Shown: in pieces, positions 52,606 through 62,438 of the stretch
Layout: each line of letters opens with the position of its first letter
How positions within the stretch are numbered: position 1 is the stretch's first letter
Assembly: GCA_023416735.1 (NCBI GenBank)
Contig: JAEZGX010000014.1
Coordinates: forward strand, 1-64,000
Origin: Verrucomicrobiota bacterium
GTDB lineage: Bacteria; Verrucomicrobiota; Verrucomicrobiia; Opitutales; Opitutaceae
Length of the DNA stretch: 64,000 nucleotides
Reading direction: 5' to 3'
Program-made: the position numbers and the translations under genes
Notes under the pieces: generated by a model
What the model was told of the DNA's origin: nothing
What the model saw: only the letters and a program-made list of their open reading frames with translations
Databases searched by the model: none

Positions 52606-54147
52606 TTACTCCCACTCGATCGTCGCGGGGGGCTTCGAGCTGATATCGAGCACCACGCGACTTACGCCGCGAACTTCGTTCGTGATCCGGCTGGAAATCT
52701 TTTGCAACACGTCGTGCGGGATCTTCGCCCAGTCCGCCGTCATCGCGTCGACGCTCTCCACGATCCGCAACGCGATCACGTAGTCGTAGGTGCGTTCGTC
52801 TCCGAACACGCCCACGGTCCGCACCGGAAGGAAAACGCAGAACGACTGCCAGACTTTGTAGTAAAGTCCCGAAGCCATCATCTCCTCGTGCAGCACCGCA
52901 TCGGCGTCGCGGAGGATTTGAAGATTCTGCGCCGTGATCTCGCCCATGACGCGCACGCCCAGCCCCGGGCCGGGGAACGGCTGACGCCAGACGACCTCCT
53001 TCGGAAGCCCGAGCGCCGCGCCGACTTTGCGCACCTCGTCCTTGAACAATTCGCGTAACGGCTCGACCAGCTTGAGCTTCATCCGCTCCGGCAGGCCGCC
53101 AACATTGTGATGCGTTTTGATGAGCGACGCTGGATTGTTTCCGATCGAAACGCTCTCGATCACGTCGGGATAAAGCGTGCCCTGCGCCAGAAACTCCGCA
53201 CTGCCTTTGATCGAGCGCAGCGACTTCTCGAACACCTCCACAAACGTGCGGCCGATGATCTTCCGCTTCTGTTCCGGATCGGTCACGCCCTTCAAACGCC
53301 GCAGAAAAAGCTTCGACGCATCCACCACCCGCAGGTCGATGCGGAAATGCTTCGCGTAAAGCTTTTCCACATATTCGCGCTCACCCTTCCGGATAAGACC
53401 ATTGTCGACGAAGATGCACGTGAGCTGCTTGCCGATCGCCTTGTGCAACAACGCCGCAGCGACCGAAGAATCCACGCCACCGGAAAGCCCGAGGATCACG
53501 CGCGACTTGCCGACTTTCGCGCGAATCTCCGCGACCGCATGCGCAATGAAATCCTTGGTCGTCCAATCCTGGCTCGCTCCGCAAATCCCAACGATGAAGT
53601 TGCGAATCATGTCCACGCCGCGCTCGGTGTGAAACACTTCCGGATGGAACTGGATGCCGTAGAAGCGGCGCTTCGCGTCCTCGATTCCTGAATACGGCGA
53701 GTTTTCCGACACCGCGGTGGCCACGAAGCCGGGCGGAAGCTTCGCGAGTTTATCGCCGTGGGAGTTCCAGATGCGAAGCTTGCGCGGCAATCCCGCGAAG
53801 AGCTTGCCCGGGCGCTTGATCGTCAGATGCCCGTGACCGTATTCGCGCGCCTTGCTGTGCTCGACCTTCCCGCCAAGGAAATGGCCCATCAGCTGCACGC
53901 CGTAGCAGATGCCGAGGACGGGAACGCCGAGTTCGAAAATAGCGGGATCGGGGTGCGGCGCGTTCTTCGCATAGACGCTTTGCGGGCCGCCCGAGAAAAT
54001 GATCCCGACCACGCCTTCCTCGCGCAATTTGGCCGCGGGCGTCGCGTAATGGTAGATTTTCGAGTAAACCTGACACTCGCGAATCCGGCGGGCGATGACT
54101 TGCGTGAGCTGCGAACCGAAGTCCAGGACGGCAATTGTCTGAGGCAT
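52606..54147 (-). CDS. guaA: GMP synthase (glutamine-hydrolysing)
   Basis: 513 residues from MPQTIAVLDFGSQLTQ. Amidotransferase Cys in GICYGVQLMGH and His/Glu in GIQFHPEVFHTERG; ATP pyrophosphatase loop SGGVDSSVAAALLHKA; GMP synthase end VLDISSKPPATIEWE. It converts XMP to GMP. Same strand as the LolA-like gene, 85 bases apart. Confidence 0.97.
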   Translation of the reverse strand: MPQTIAVLDFGSQLTQVIARRIRECQVYSKIYHYATPAAKLREEGVVGIIFSGGPQSVYAKNAPHPDPAIFELGVPVLGICYGVQLMGHFLGGKVEHSKAREYGHGHLTIKRPGKLFAGLPRKLRIWNSHGDKLAKLPPGFVATAVSENSPYSGIEDAKRRFYGIQFHPEVFHTERGVDMIRNFIVGICGASQDWTTKDFIAHAVAEIRAKVGKSRVILGLSGGVDSSVAAALLHKAIGKQLTCIFVDNGLIRKGEREYVEKLYAKHFRIDLRVVDASKLFLRRLKGVTDPEQKRKIIGRTFVEVFEKSLRSIKGSAEFLAQGTLYPDVIESVSIGNNPASLIKTHHNVGGLPERMKLKLVEPLRELFKDEVRKVGAALGLPKEVVWRQPFPGPGLGVRVMGEITAQNLQILRDADAVLHEEMMASGLYYKVWQSFCVFLPVRTVGVFGDERTYDYVIALRIVESVDAMTADWAKIPHDVLQKISSRITNEVRGVSRVVLDISSKPPATIEWE

Positions 54148-54286
54148 GTGCGGCGTGGGAAACGGACAGCACAACGCAGACCGCTCGTGGGGCGCAAGCC
54201 GCGATTCACCACGGAAGGAGCGGTATTCTCGCCCGCAACGACGCGCGCTCCGTCAATCGGAGAGCAAACCCCATTTTACAACTCAC

Positions 54287-55462
54287 TCATTGTGAGCCTC
54301 CGCGATCAAACCCGCCGCGAAGCGCCTGAACAAATGCGTTGCGGAAGAGCGTTCCGATCGTGGACCACACATCGACTTCGTTGTCTGCAAAGTTTCCGTT
54401 GAAGGGCGCACGGGTCGCAACTTGCTCCTCTTGATTGTTCTCGAGCACGGTGGCCACGGCGCTCACGACCTTCTCCTTGGCGCGCTCGAGGATGTTCTTC
54501 TCGTCGTCGTTCGCCGTTTCGAATTCCAGATCGTGGAAGAGCGGCTTCACATACCCATTGTAAGCGCCGCCGCCTGCTTCCACTTCGAAAAACATTTCGA
54601 AGGTTCCGCGCGACACGTCGACGTCGGCATACGCGTTGAGAAAATCATTGGCCGCAGCCAGCTCCAGCCCTCGCAGCTCCAGATTAGCCGAGAACGTCGG
54701 CTCTTCCGCGATTGGATTCACCTGAATCTCGGAGCGCAGCTGACCATTGCCCGTCGTCGTCGCTTCGATGCGCACTTTTGCTGGAAGCGGATCGCCATTC
54801 GCCTTGGGTCGATTTTGCAGGTCGCTCGCCACGATGTGCAGGTTTTCCACCCCGACCTCGGCGACCGGAGTTTCCGACCGATCGATGAAACGCACGCGGG
54901 TGTTCTTCACTTCCAGTTTGTTTAGCTCCATCGGAAACGAATTGCGGAACACATCCTGCCAGCGCTGCACCTCGCGCCTCTTTTGCTGCAGCTCCGCTTT
55001 GAGCTCCGCTGTGTCGTCCTCCTCCGGTGTCTTGTAGCGTTTCACGACGACAATCTCCGCGTCATCCACGACCGCGCTGCCACCCAGCCGACCCGCAAAC
55101 AGCGCACTCGGCGCGAGTCGCATCGAGGCCTTCCGAACATGAACCACGGGCAAATCGCTTTCGTGACCGCGTTCATAGAGAACGAAGTTTTCCACATCGA
55201 TCGCGCCCCGCCACAATGCCAGGGCAACCCCATCCACCCGGCCCGCGAAACCGTCGATCGCGGCGAGTTCGCGATTCACGATCGATTTCGCAATCGGCGA
55301 ACCGACCAAGCGAATCAACACGAGCAGCGTCGCGACCACGATCAGCACGCCTACCCAACGGCGCCTCCGACGGCGCGACGGCCGCTCCCCGCGCGTGGCG
55401 TAAGTCTGGGGGACCAAGGGTGAGCGACGCCGGCGCAAACGGGCAAACGTGAGCAAACTCAT
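54287..55462 (-). CDS. AsmA/DUF748-like membrane-anchored protein
   Basis: 391 residues from MSLLTFARLRR. Basic N-terminus, one membrane helix (WVGVLIVVATLLVLIRLVGSPIAKSIV), then a mostly beta domain with DUF748-like repeats (IDGFAGRVDGVALALWRGAIDVENFVLYE; PMELNKLEVKNTRVRFIDRS) and GYVKPLFHDLEF. Members are thought to act in lipid transport or outer-membrane stability. Divergent from the MFS gene across 260 bases. Confidence 0.75.
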   Translation of the reverse strand: MSLLTFARLRRRRSPLVPQTYATRGERPSRRRRRRWVGVLIVVATLLVLIRLVGSPIAKSIVNRELAAIDGFAGRVDGVALALWRGAIDVENFVLYERGHESDLPVVHVRKASMRLAPSALFAGRLGGSAVVDDAEIVVVKRYKTPEEDDTAELKAELQQKRREVQRWQDVFRNSFPMELNKLEVKNTRVRFIDRSETPVAEVGVENLHIVASDLQNRPKANGDPLPAKVRIEATTTGNGQLRSEIQVNPIAEEPTFSANLELRGLELAAANDFLNAYADVDVSRGTFEMFFEVEAGGGAYNGYVKPLFHDLEFETANDDEKNILERAKEKVVSAVATVLENNQEEQVATRAPFNGNFADNEVDVWSTIGTLFRNAFVQALRGGFDRGGSQ

Positions 55463-55722
55463 GCGTTTCCACCCGCTTGCCGGATGCCAACCGTCCAACT
55501 CACGAACGCTCAACCCACTCGCCTCCGAAGCGGCGTTATAACTGGCCGCAACCTGCAACGTCCCCGCCCCGTGATCCAGCAAACTGCATGATCGAGCGAA
55601 CAGCGGTTTTCGCTGACCATTCGCGTTTCAAGCGGCTACCGCGCCGTCCAACCGCCCCGGTGGTGCGTGGACTGCTTTCCTCTCGCGTCGCATATCGCGC
55701 CCGTTCCAATCGCCGCTTCTTC

Positions 55723-56943
55723 ATGTTTCCTCCACTCGGCACGATCGTTCGCTGTGTGATCCAGCAGCCGGGTTATCCGGGAGTGCTCGCCGCCAATTTC
55801 GCGCTCGGCATGGCATCGTCGTTCGTCGTGCCGTTTCTCTCGATGTGGGGAACGCTCCATATCGGCATGTCGCCGGTCGTGTTCGGCACGTTCATGACGG
55901 TCACCTCCGTCAGCGCGATCGTGCTCAGCACATTGCTCGCGCGTTGGTCAGACAGCCACGTTCCGCGCCGAACCATGCTCATCGTCGGCAGCCTTTGCGG
56001 CATGCTCGGTTACTCGGGCTATGCCTTTCTCACCGATGTCGTGGCGCTGCTCCTGTGCGGATCGCTGCTCGTCGGCACGGCGACGGTGAACTTCTCGCAG
56101 TTGTTTGCGTTCATGCGGGAGGAACTCGCGCGGCCGGAGAACAAGAACGCCGACATGCCGCTTTTGATGAGTTTGCTGCGCGTATTCTTCTCCCTCGCCT
56201 GGACGGTCGGGCCAGCGATCGGGGCGTGGGTTACAGTGCATTGGGGCTATCGCGGGATCTTCCTCGGCGCCGTCTCTCTCTACGCGATCTTCCTCTTCTT
56301 TGTGCTTCGCTTCGTGCCTCACCGGCCTCATCCGCCGGTGTCGCGGCAAACAAACCGCCCGTCCCTGATCCGGGTGCTCGCACGAGGAGACATCGTCTCC
56401 ACGTTCATCGCGCTCGTCCTGGTTTTCGCCGCATTCAGCATGAACATGATGAACCTGCCGTTGCTCGTGACGCAGGCGCTCGACGGCACCAAAGCGGACG
56501 TGGGTTGGATCTTCAGCATCGCACCGGTCTTCGAGGTGCCGCTCATGATCTGGTTCGGACAACTCGCCGCCCGAGGGCACCAGGTGGGATTGATCCGGTT
56601 CGGCGTGATCGTCTCCGCCGCCTATTTCGTCGCTCTCATCTTCGCGCAGGCGCCGTGGCACATTTATCCGATGCAAATCCTCAGCGCGACCGCCATCGCG
56701 ATCATAACCAACATCACGATCACGTTTTTGCAGGACATGCTTCCCGGACACACCGGCCTCGCGACCACGCTCTACTCGAACTCGTTTAGCGGCGGTAGCC
56801 TGATCGGCTTTCTCACCTTCGGGCTCTTGCTCGAACGCGTCGGCTACCGGGGGGTATTCGTGATCTGCGTCGCGCTGTGCGCCGCCGCCCTAGGACTGCT
56901 GCTCCTCTCGCGTCACCGAAATCGGATGACCGTGGTTACGTAG
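55723..56943 (+). CDS. MFS sugar-efflux-type transporter
   Basis: 406 residues from MFPPLGTIVRCV. Twelve hydrophobic segments, with MFS loop motif ARWSDSHVPRRTMLIVGSLCG between helices 2 and 3. The features FLSMWGTLHIGMSPVVFGTFMTVTS and ADVGWIFSIAPVFEVPLM are like the SetA/SetB family, which exports sugars. The ATG at 55723 is chosen as the first codon next to the first helix. A strong terminator follows. Confidence 0.85.
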   Translation: MFPPLGTIVRCVIQQPGYPGVLAANFALGMASSFVVPFLSMWGTLHIGMSPVVFGTFMTVTSVSAIVLSTLLARWSDSHVPRRTMLIVGSLCGMLGYSGYAFLTDVVALLLCGSLLVGTATVNFSQLFAFMREELARPENKNADMPLLMSLLRVFFSLAWTVGPAIGAWVTVHWGYRGIFLGAVSLYAIFLFFVLRFVPHRPHPPVSRQTNRPSLIRVLARGDIVSTFIALVLVFAAFSMNMMNLPLLVTQALDGTKADVGWIFSIAPVFEVPLMIWFGQLAARGHQVGLIRFGVIVSAAYFVALIFAQAPWHIYPMQILSATAIAIITNITITFLQDMLPGHTGLATTLYSNSFSGGSLIGFLTFGLLLERVGYRGVFVICVALCAAALGLLLLSRHRNRMTVVT

Positions 56944-57059
56944 CGAAAGCGGCTTCCCGCAGGAAGCGATCGCTTCGCACCGGCTCCGCCGGAGATGCCG
57001 CCCGCCCTTCGAAATCCGGCACCGCTCTCACCACATCGGCGCCGCGTGGTTCACCAAAT

Positions 57060-57090
57060 AAATAGGCGCGCGAAAATCGCGCGCCTATTT
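57060..57090. terminator. Bidirectional terminator after the MFS gene
   Basis: A 14-bp stem (AATAGGCGCGCGA with its complement, loop AAA) is followed by T on both strands. It ends both the rightward MFS gene and the leftward lysine-rich microgene. Confidence 0.9.
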
Positions 57091-57152
57091 TCAAGAAGGA
57101 TATCGGTCCGTCTCAGCGAGTGATCGTGAGACGAACGCGAGATCTCGCACTC

Positions 57153-57230
57153 TTACTTCTTCTTCTTCTTAGCAGCAGTCTTCTTTTTCGGAGCGCTCTT
57201 CTTGGCAGCTTTCGCGGATTTCTTGGCCAT
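57153..57230 (-). CDS. 25-residue lysine/alanine-rich peptide (histone-H1-like)
   Basis: A minus-strand frame reads MAKKSAKAAKKSAPKKK and ends TAAKKKKK then TAA. It has 13 Lys in 25 residues, with the AKKxAxK texture of bacterial Hc1/H1-like proteins, but it is far shorter than any known one. Stop and start are clear; no ribosome binding site is seen, as for several genes here. It is flanked by a palindrome (GCGAGATCTCGC) and the terminator at 57060, which supports a real transcript. A DNA- or RNA-binding role is inferred from composition only. Confidence 0.55.
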   Translation of the reverse strand: MAKKSAKAAKKSAPKKKTAAKKKKK

Positions 57231-57497
57231 GGTTGTTTTAGGGTTTTTGTTTTGTGCACCGAACGAACGAATGGCTCGTCGGCGCGCCTCCAATTGGCCG
57301 ATTCAAAATCGTTTTGTAAATGTTAGATTCGCAGGTTGTGCGCAGAATTTTTCCACGCGCAAAACACGCTAACGCGCAAAACACGCGGGATTTTTCTCCA
57401 TACGCGCTTACTCCGCCGCCCCAATGACGAGGGAAAAATGCGCAGTATCTTCAACGTCGCCGCGCTTCGAACACACGAACCTCAACTCTCATTCACC

Positions 57498-58010
57498 ATG
57501 GAATCACTCGAAAATCTGAACGATCTTTTCCTCCACGAACTCCGCGATCTCTACGACGCAGAGCAACAACTCACCAAGGCGCTGCCGCTTCTCGCGCAGG
57601 CGGCGAAGTCCGAACAACTGCGCACGAGCTTCCAAACTCACCTCGAAGAAACGAAGGAGCAGGCTCGTCGGCTCGAGCAGATCTTCAAAGCCGCCGGCGT
57701 CCCCGCCGAAGGGAAACCCTGCAAGGCGATGGCCGGCCTGATCGCCGAAGCGAAGGAGTTGCTGGATCACGACGCCGATCCTGAAGTGCTCGATGCCGCG
57801 CTGATCGTCGCCGCGCAAAAAGTGGAGCACTACGAGATCGCCGGCTATGGCAGCGTCAGCACCTTCGCGCGCGTGCTCGGCTACCACGATGCGGCAAAGC
57901 TGCTGAAACAGACGATCGCCGAAGAAGAGCGCACCGACAAAAAGCTCACGCAGCTTTCGGAGCAGTTGAACTCGAAAGCCGCCACCGCCGATCAGGCGGC
58001 AAATACCTGA
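57498..58010 (+). CDS. DUF892/YciE-YciF ferritin-like protein
   Basis: 170 residues from MESLENLNDLFLHELRDLYDAEQQLTKALPLLAQAA. Four-helix ferritin-like signature with conserved E/H at DAEQQL, EHYEIAGYGS and HLEETKEQARRLE. YciF-type proteins are stress-induced; metal binding is likely, enzymatic role unproven. The ATG at 57498 is the family start. Divergent from the lysine-rich microgene over 267 bases, so both may share stress-inducible control. Confidence 0.9.
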   Translation: MESLENLNDLFLHELRDLYDAEQQLTKALPLLAQAAKSEQLRTSFQTHLEETKEQARRLEQIFKAAGVPAEGKPCKAMAGLIAEAKELLDHDADPEVLDAALIVAAQKVEHYEIAGYGSVSTFARVLGYHDAAKLLKQTIAEEERTDKKLTQLSEQLNSKAATADQAANT

Positions 58011-58027
58011 TCGATGCTAAACGCGAA

Positions 58028-58060
58028 AAGGCGGGGTCTTCGGACCTCGCCTTCTTTTTT
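58028..58060 (+). terminator. Terminator after the DUF892 gene
   Basis: AAGGCGGGGTC (58028-58038) with GACCTCGCCTT (58043-58053), loop TTCG, then TTTTTT. UUCG is a stabilising tetraloop. Confidence 0.9.
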
Positions 58061-58772
58061 AAGCAGGCGACGCAGCACGCGCGAGGCGACGCCGACCGAT
58101 CACGTGCGCTGAAAACCAGCAAACCTGAGCCCAAGCCACCCCTGCCGCCCAGCCGGCAACCACATCCGTGGGATAGTGAACGCCCAGGTAAACGCGGCTG
58201 AACCCGACCGTGAAACTCAGCAACAACGCGGCGGCGAAAATGTAGATCCTCTCCCATGGCTTCTCTGCCATGCGCGCGAGCAACACCGCTATGGTCAGAT
58301 AAATCGTCGCTGAAGACATCGCGTGTCCGCTGGGAAAACTCAGAGAATCGATTTCGATCAGCCGCAGCGTTTCTTCAGGACGAGTCCGACCATAGAGCGA
58401 CTTGAGGATCGTATTCAGCGTCGCGCCTCCGATCGAGGCAGCCGCCAGAAAGAGCGCCGCGGCAAAGCGGCGGGAGAAAAGCAGAAAGCCCACGATGAGC
58501 GCCACCGTGGTTCCGAGCACCGCTCCGCTGCCGAGCGCAGTGATGTCGCGGGCGATCTCTACCATCTTCGAAGGCCCCACCGGCTCGCCCGTCTGCGGGT
58601 CGCGCAGCAGGCGCATGAGATCGGTTTCGATATGCAGGTATTCCTCCTCCCGAACCTCGTCCGCGATCGCCACGAACACCCACGCCGCAAAGAGCAGCAC
58701 ACCGAGATTGAACAGCGCCAGCGGCCCGAGCGCGAGGAGCCGCTGAAACCAAGCTTTGCTGCGGGCGATCAT
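58059..58772 (-). CDS. PAP2-family phosphatase
   Basis: 237 residues from MIARSKAWFQRLL. Five or six membrane helices and the three PAP2 motifs: KSLYGRTRP, PSGHAMSS and SRVYLGVHYPTD. It removes phosphate from lipid phosphates such as undecaprenyl diphosphate or phosphatidylglycerol phosphate. It follows the DUF885 gene with a 16-base gap. Confidence 0.92.
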   Translation of the reverse strand: MIARSKAWFQRLLALGPLALFNLGVLLFAAWVFVAIADEVREEEYLHIETDLMRLLRDPQTGEPVGPSKMVEIARDITALGSGAVLGTTVALIVGFLLFSRRFAAALFLAAASIGGATLNTILKSLYGRTRPEETLRLIEIDSLSFPSGHAMSSATIYLTIAVLLARMAEKPWERIYIFAAALLLSFTVGFSRVYLGVHYPTDVVAGWAAGVAWAQVCWFSAHVIGRRRLARAASPA

Positions 58773-58788
58773 CGCCGCCGTTGGACCG

Positions 58789-60546
58789 CTACTTCCGGCT
58801 TTCGAGCCACGTGTTGAAACGAGATTCAAGGATCGCGAGGGGCAGCGATCCTTCTTCAAGCAAGTGATCGTGGAAGGCGCGGATGTCCCACTTCGCGCCA
58901 AGTTCCTTTTCCGCGCGCGCTCGGAGTACGAGGATCTTCAACTGCCCGAGCTTATAGGACAGCGCTTGCGCCGGAATCGCCATGTAGCGCTCGACCTCGG
59001 CTTGGTGCTTCGCTTCGTCGCCGCCTTCCTGCTCGATGATGTAGGCGAGCGCCTGTTCGCGCGTCCAACCTTTGGCATGCAGACCGGTGTCGATCACCAG
59101 CCGCACAGCGCGGTGGATGTCTCCGAGCAGCATGCCGAGGTATTGGTAGGGATCGGTGTAGAGTCCGAGTTCACGGCCGAGACTTTCCGTATAGAGCGCC
59201 CAGCCTTCGACATAGGCGCTGTTCCAGCCGAAACGCCGAAAGCGGGGCAGCGCTTTGTTTTCGAGCGTGAGCGCGATCTGGAAATGATGCCCCGGAATCG
59301 CTTCGTGAAGAAAAAGGTTCTCCATTCGCGTCGTGCGGTTTTTACGCGGATCGACAATCGGCACGTAGAAGATCCCCGGACGCGAACCATCGTCGGCCGC
59401 CGGCATGTATTCGGCCGACGCCGTGGCCGCCCGAAATTTTTCCGTGGCACGAATCTCGAACGGCGTGCGCGGCACCTGTCCGAAGAAACGCGGAACCTGC
59501 GCGGCGAGACGCGCTTCGATCGCGCGATAGGCATCGAGCACTTCTTCCTCCGTGTTGAACGGAGCGAACTGCGGGTCCGTAGCGACGAAGTTCAAGAAGT
59601 CGAACAGCGAACCTTGATAGCCGACCTGGCGCTGCACGTTTTCCATCTCGGCGCGAATGCGGGCCACTTCGCGCCGCCCGAGTTCATGAATCTCCTCGGG
59701 CGATAGATTCGTCGTCGTCCAAAACTGGATCAGGTAGGCATATATCTCCGCACCGCCCGGGAGCGCGCCGAGGCCGGCGGTCTCCCGGCATTTCGGCAGA
59801 TATTCCGCCGCAATGAACGCGTGCAACCGGCGGTAAGCGGGAATGATGACCTCGCGGATCGCGGCGAGATAATCGCTGCGGAGTTTCTCCTGCGCGGCGG
59901 CCGAAAGATCGGCCGGCAGTTTCTTCAGCGGAGCGAAGAAGATGTTCTTCTCGGGATCGTCCGCCATCAACGGTTCATACTGCGGCAGCGTGCGCTCCAT
60001 CAGAATACGAGGCTGAACGATGCCTTTCGCGATGCCCTCGCGCATGTTCACGATCGCAGTGTCGACCCACGCGCTGAAGCCGTGAGCGCGAGCGATGAAG
60101 TTGCGGAAATTCTGCTCCGTCTTGAAAGGATGGATACTCGATCCGGCACCCATCTGCGCAAAGGTCAGTGCCCCCGAGTAAAATTGATTGATGGGAAGCA
60201 AATGAGTGGGTTGCTCGAGACCGAAGCGGCGCGTGTCGAGGGTCCACTTCAGGACATCGTAGCTGAGCTGGTCCGACGCCGGCAGCGCCGCGCGGTCGAA
60301 CTTCGCGAGTTTGGAAAGCATTCGCTCGCTGAACGCAGCCTCTCTCGCGCGGTGCTCGGCGCCGATGTCGTTCGGCCAAACGTGTTCGTAACGTTTATCG
60401 CTGTCTCCGTTGCCCGCAGCTTCCACCGGAGAGATCGCGAGAAGCTGTTCGTAGTAAGAATCGAGGAGCTCGTCGAATGGCGCGCCGCCCGCCGTGGTAA
60501 CGCCGATCAAAATACCGGCAAGGAGGAGGTAACGTCGGAATCGCAT
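58789..60546 (-). CDS. DUF885 metallopeptidase-like protein, exported
   Basis: 585 residues from MRFRRYLLLAGILIG, with signal peptide (LLLAGILIGVTTAGGA). The gluzincin motif HEAIPGHHFQ is in the middle (near 59290-59310 on the plus-strand numbering) and SAYVEGWALYTESLGRELGLY follows. DUF885 proteins are related to M3/M32 carboxypeptidases; activity is inferred from the HExxH. Upstream of the PAP2 gene in a two-gene operon. Confidence 0.88.
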   Translation of the reverse strand: MRFRRYLLLAGILIGVTTAGGAPFDELLDSYYEQLLAISPVEAAGNGDSDKRYEHVWPNDIGAEHRAREAAFSERMLSKLAKFDRAALPASDQLSYDVLKWTLDTRRFGLEQPTHLLPINQFYSGALTFAQMGAGSSIHPFKTEQNFRNFIARAHGFSAWVDTAIVNMREGIAKGIVQPRILMERTLPQYEPLMADDPEKNIFFAPLKKLPADLSAAAQEKLRSDYLAAIREVIIPAYRRLHAFIAAEYLPKCRETAGLGALPGGAEIYAYLIQFWTTTNLSPEEIHELGRREVARIRAEMENVQRQVGYQGSLFDFLNFVATDPQFAPFNTEEEVLDAYRAIEARLAAQVPRFFGQVPRTPFEIRATEKFRAATASAEYMPAADDGSRPGIFYVPIVDPRKNRTTRMENLFLHEAIPGHHFQIALTLENKALPRFRRFGWNSAYVEGWALYTESLGRELGLYTDPYQYLGMLLGDIHRAVRLVIDTGLHAKGWTREQALAYIIEQEGGDEAKHQAEVERYMAIPAQALSYKLGQLKILVLRARAEKELGAKWDIRAFHDHLLEEGSLPLAILESRFNTWLESRK

Positions 60547-60590
60547 GCGCGTGAAGCGTGCGCAGCCACTCCAAGGGGTCAAAACGGCAA

Positions 60591-62426
60591 TCACTTCTCC
60601 GCCGCCCCGCGATACCAGGCCGAAAGGCTGGCCACCAACAGGCACGCTCCTCCCGCGACCAGCACATACAGCCACGAGGAAAGCATTTTCGGTATCAACC
60701 AGGAGAGCGTGCCTACCTCAATCGGCGCGGTGAAGGCAAACGTAGATCCGGCGTGGGCGCGTGCGACCACGCGAACATCGTCTTCGCCGGGCGTGAAGTT
60801 GATCGTCTTCCAGCGCGCACCGGTTGCAGCCGAGCCGAGCGGCTTCACGCGGCTGCCATCGCTCCGCTCCAACCAGAGACCTTCATCATTCGAACCATCG
60901 CTGCCGCGAACACTGAATCGCAGCACGCGCATGCCCGTGCGAACAAGCGGCGCGCTCACGTAGCGCTGCTCGCGCGGAGCATCGGCGGTAGGACTAAAAA
61001 CGTTCTCCGAGGGCAAAGCTTCGAATCCGACCGAGCGATCCGCGTCGCGTTGAAGCTCCAGCGGCGGCACGAGGCTGGCACTCAGACGAGCGCGCATGCG
61101 GGGATCACGGAGGAGATCGCGAGCGAGTTCGAACTGCGGAAGGAAACTTCTCACGAAAGGATCTTTTGACAGCACCTGCTCGTCGTCGGTGGCGAGAAAC
61201 TCGCGAATGACCGTTTGCTGCCTCGCAAAATAGTCCCGCCACTCGCCGAGCACGCGGCCGAGCTCCGCCGGACGATTCACACGCCAACATCCCACGCCGA
61301 CCAAGGTGAGCCAGAGCATTGCTGCTGCCGTCCAAACACGTCTGTGCTCCCGCGCAGTCGACCACAACAACACGATCGCCGTGGCGCTGACAAACAACGC
61401 CACCGTTAACACGTCTTGGTAACGGACCGCGATTGTTCCGGGGGAGGAGCCGCGTCCAAACGCGAACGCAGCGATCATCAAGCCGCACCAAAGCCCCAGC
61501 GCGACGAGGCCGCGATGCGCGCGGCTTTCCTTCCGCCGAACAGCAAGCCAGCACCAAGGCACAATCAACACCGCGCCCCACCACGACGACAGGGGCCAGG
61601 CGAGCAGATAGGCCAAGGCAGCGAAGAACTGAGGCGCCGATTGCACCCGGGCCTCGTGAGCGGCCGGGCTCGCCGGAAAACTCCACCAAGCGATCGCGAT
61701 GAGCAGCGTGTTGACGACGAGTGTGACGATTGCGCGCCGCCGATTTTCTCCCCGCACAACATCGAATGCAGAAAGTATCCAAACGGCGGATGCGGACATG
61801 ACCCCGGCAGCCATCGAGAAAAGTCCGAGCAGCCCCGCGCCTTGAGCGAGGAACCAACACCAATCGAGACGTTCCCGCGTGGATCCCAAGATGTGCCACG
61901 CTCCGAGCAGCAGAAGGAGATAGAACTGCGACTGAAAACCCCAGAGAGCGTTCTCGCAGTTGGCAGGTTGAGCGAACAAGACCATGGCAACGAATCCCGC
62001 GACGAGAGCGCCACGCGCAGACAAATGCCGGCGTGTGAACTCCATGAGCGTTCCGACCACGAGGAGGTAGATTCCAAGATTCACCACCATCTGCAGGCGG
62101 GCGTCCCATTGGCCGTTGAGCCAGAACTCGGCCATTGCGAGCAGCCGCGTCAGCGCGGGGCGATGTTCGCTATGCGGATAGAAGAAGATCTGCCATTCGA
62201 GGTTTCCATCGAACCAGTTGCGGTAAAAACCCTCGGCGGTCCATTGATCGTGAAAAGGCTGGTCGCTGCCGTAGTGGAAAATCAACCACAGCCGCGCACC
62301 CGCTACGCAGAGCACCACGGCAACGGTGAGGAGCCAGCCTGGAATACTGCCTAAAACAGCGTCTGCTCGAGATCGTAGCTGCGGAGGGACAGAGGGGCTC
62401 GTCGAGACAGAGGTCGCTGGATGCAC
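60591..62426 (-). CDS. Large polytopic membrane protein, GT-C-like
   Basis: 611 residues with about ten to eleven helices. First loop DQPFHDQWTAEGFYRNWFDGNLEW and then the FFYPHSEHRPALTR segment recalls membrane glycosyltransferases with a D-Q-W..E and PH.EHR loop. It is not obviously paralogous to the three proteins at 11-23 kb. A soluble C-terminal stretch (about 430-570) precedes a last helix (LIPKMLSSWLYVLVAGGACLLVASL). Function by topology only. Confidence 0.7.
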   Translation of the reverse strand: MHPATSVSTSPSVPPQLRSRADAVLGSIPGWLLTVAVVLCVAGARLWLIFHYGSDQPFHDQWTAEGFYRNWFDGNLEWQIFFYPHSEHRPALTRLLAMAEFWLNGQWDARLQMVVNLGIYLLVVGTLMEFTRRHLSARGALVAGFVAMVLFAQPANCENALWGFQSQFYLLLLLGAWHILGSTRERLDWCWFLAQGAGLLGLFSMAAGVMSASAVWILSAFDVVRGENRRRAIVTLVVNTLLIAIAWWSFPASPAAHEARVQSAPQFFAALAYLLAWPLSSWWGAVLIVPWCWLAVRRKESRAHRGLVALGLWCGLMIAAFAFGRGSSPGTIAVRYQDVLTVALFVSATAIVLLWSTAREHRRVWTAAAMLWLTLVGVGCWRVNRPAELGRVLGEWRDYFARQQTVIREFLATDDEQVLSKDPFVRSFLPQFELARDLLRDPRMRARLSASLVPPLELQRDADRSVGFEALPSENVFSPTADAPREQRYVSAPLVRTGMRVLRFSVRGSDGSNDEGLWLERSDGSRVKPLGSAATGARWKTINFTPGEDDVRVVARAHAGSTFAFTAPIEVGTLSWLIPKMLSSWLYVLVAGGACLLVASLSAWYRGAAEK

Positions 62427-62438
62427 GGAGCCAGAGCG

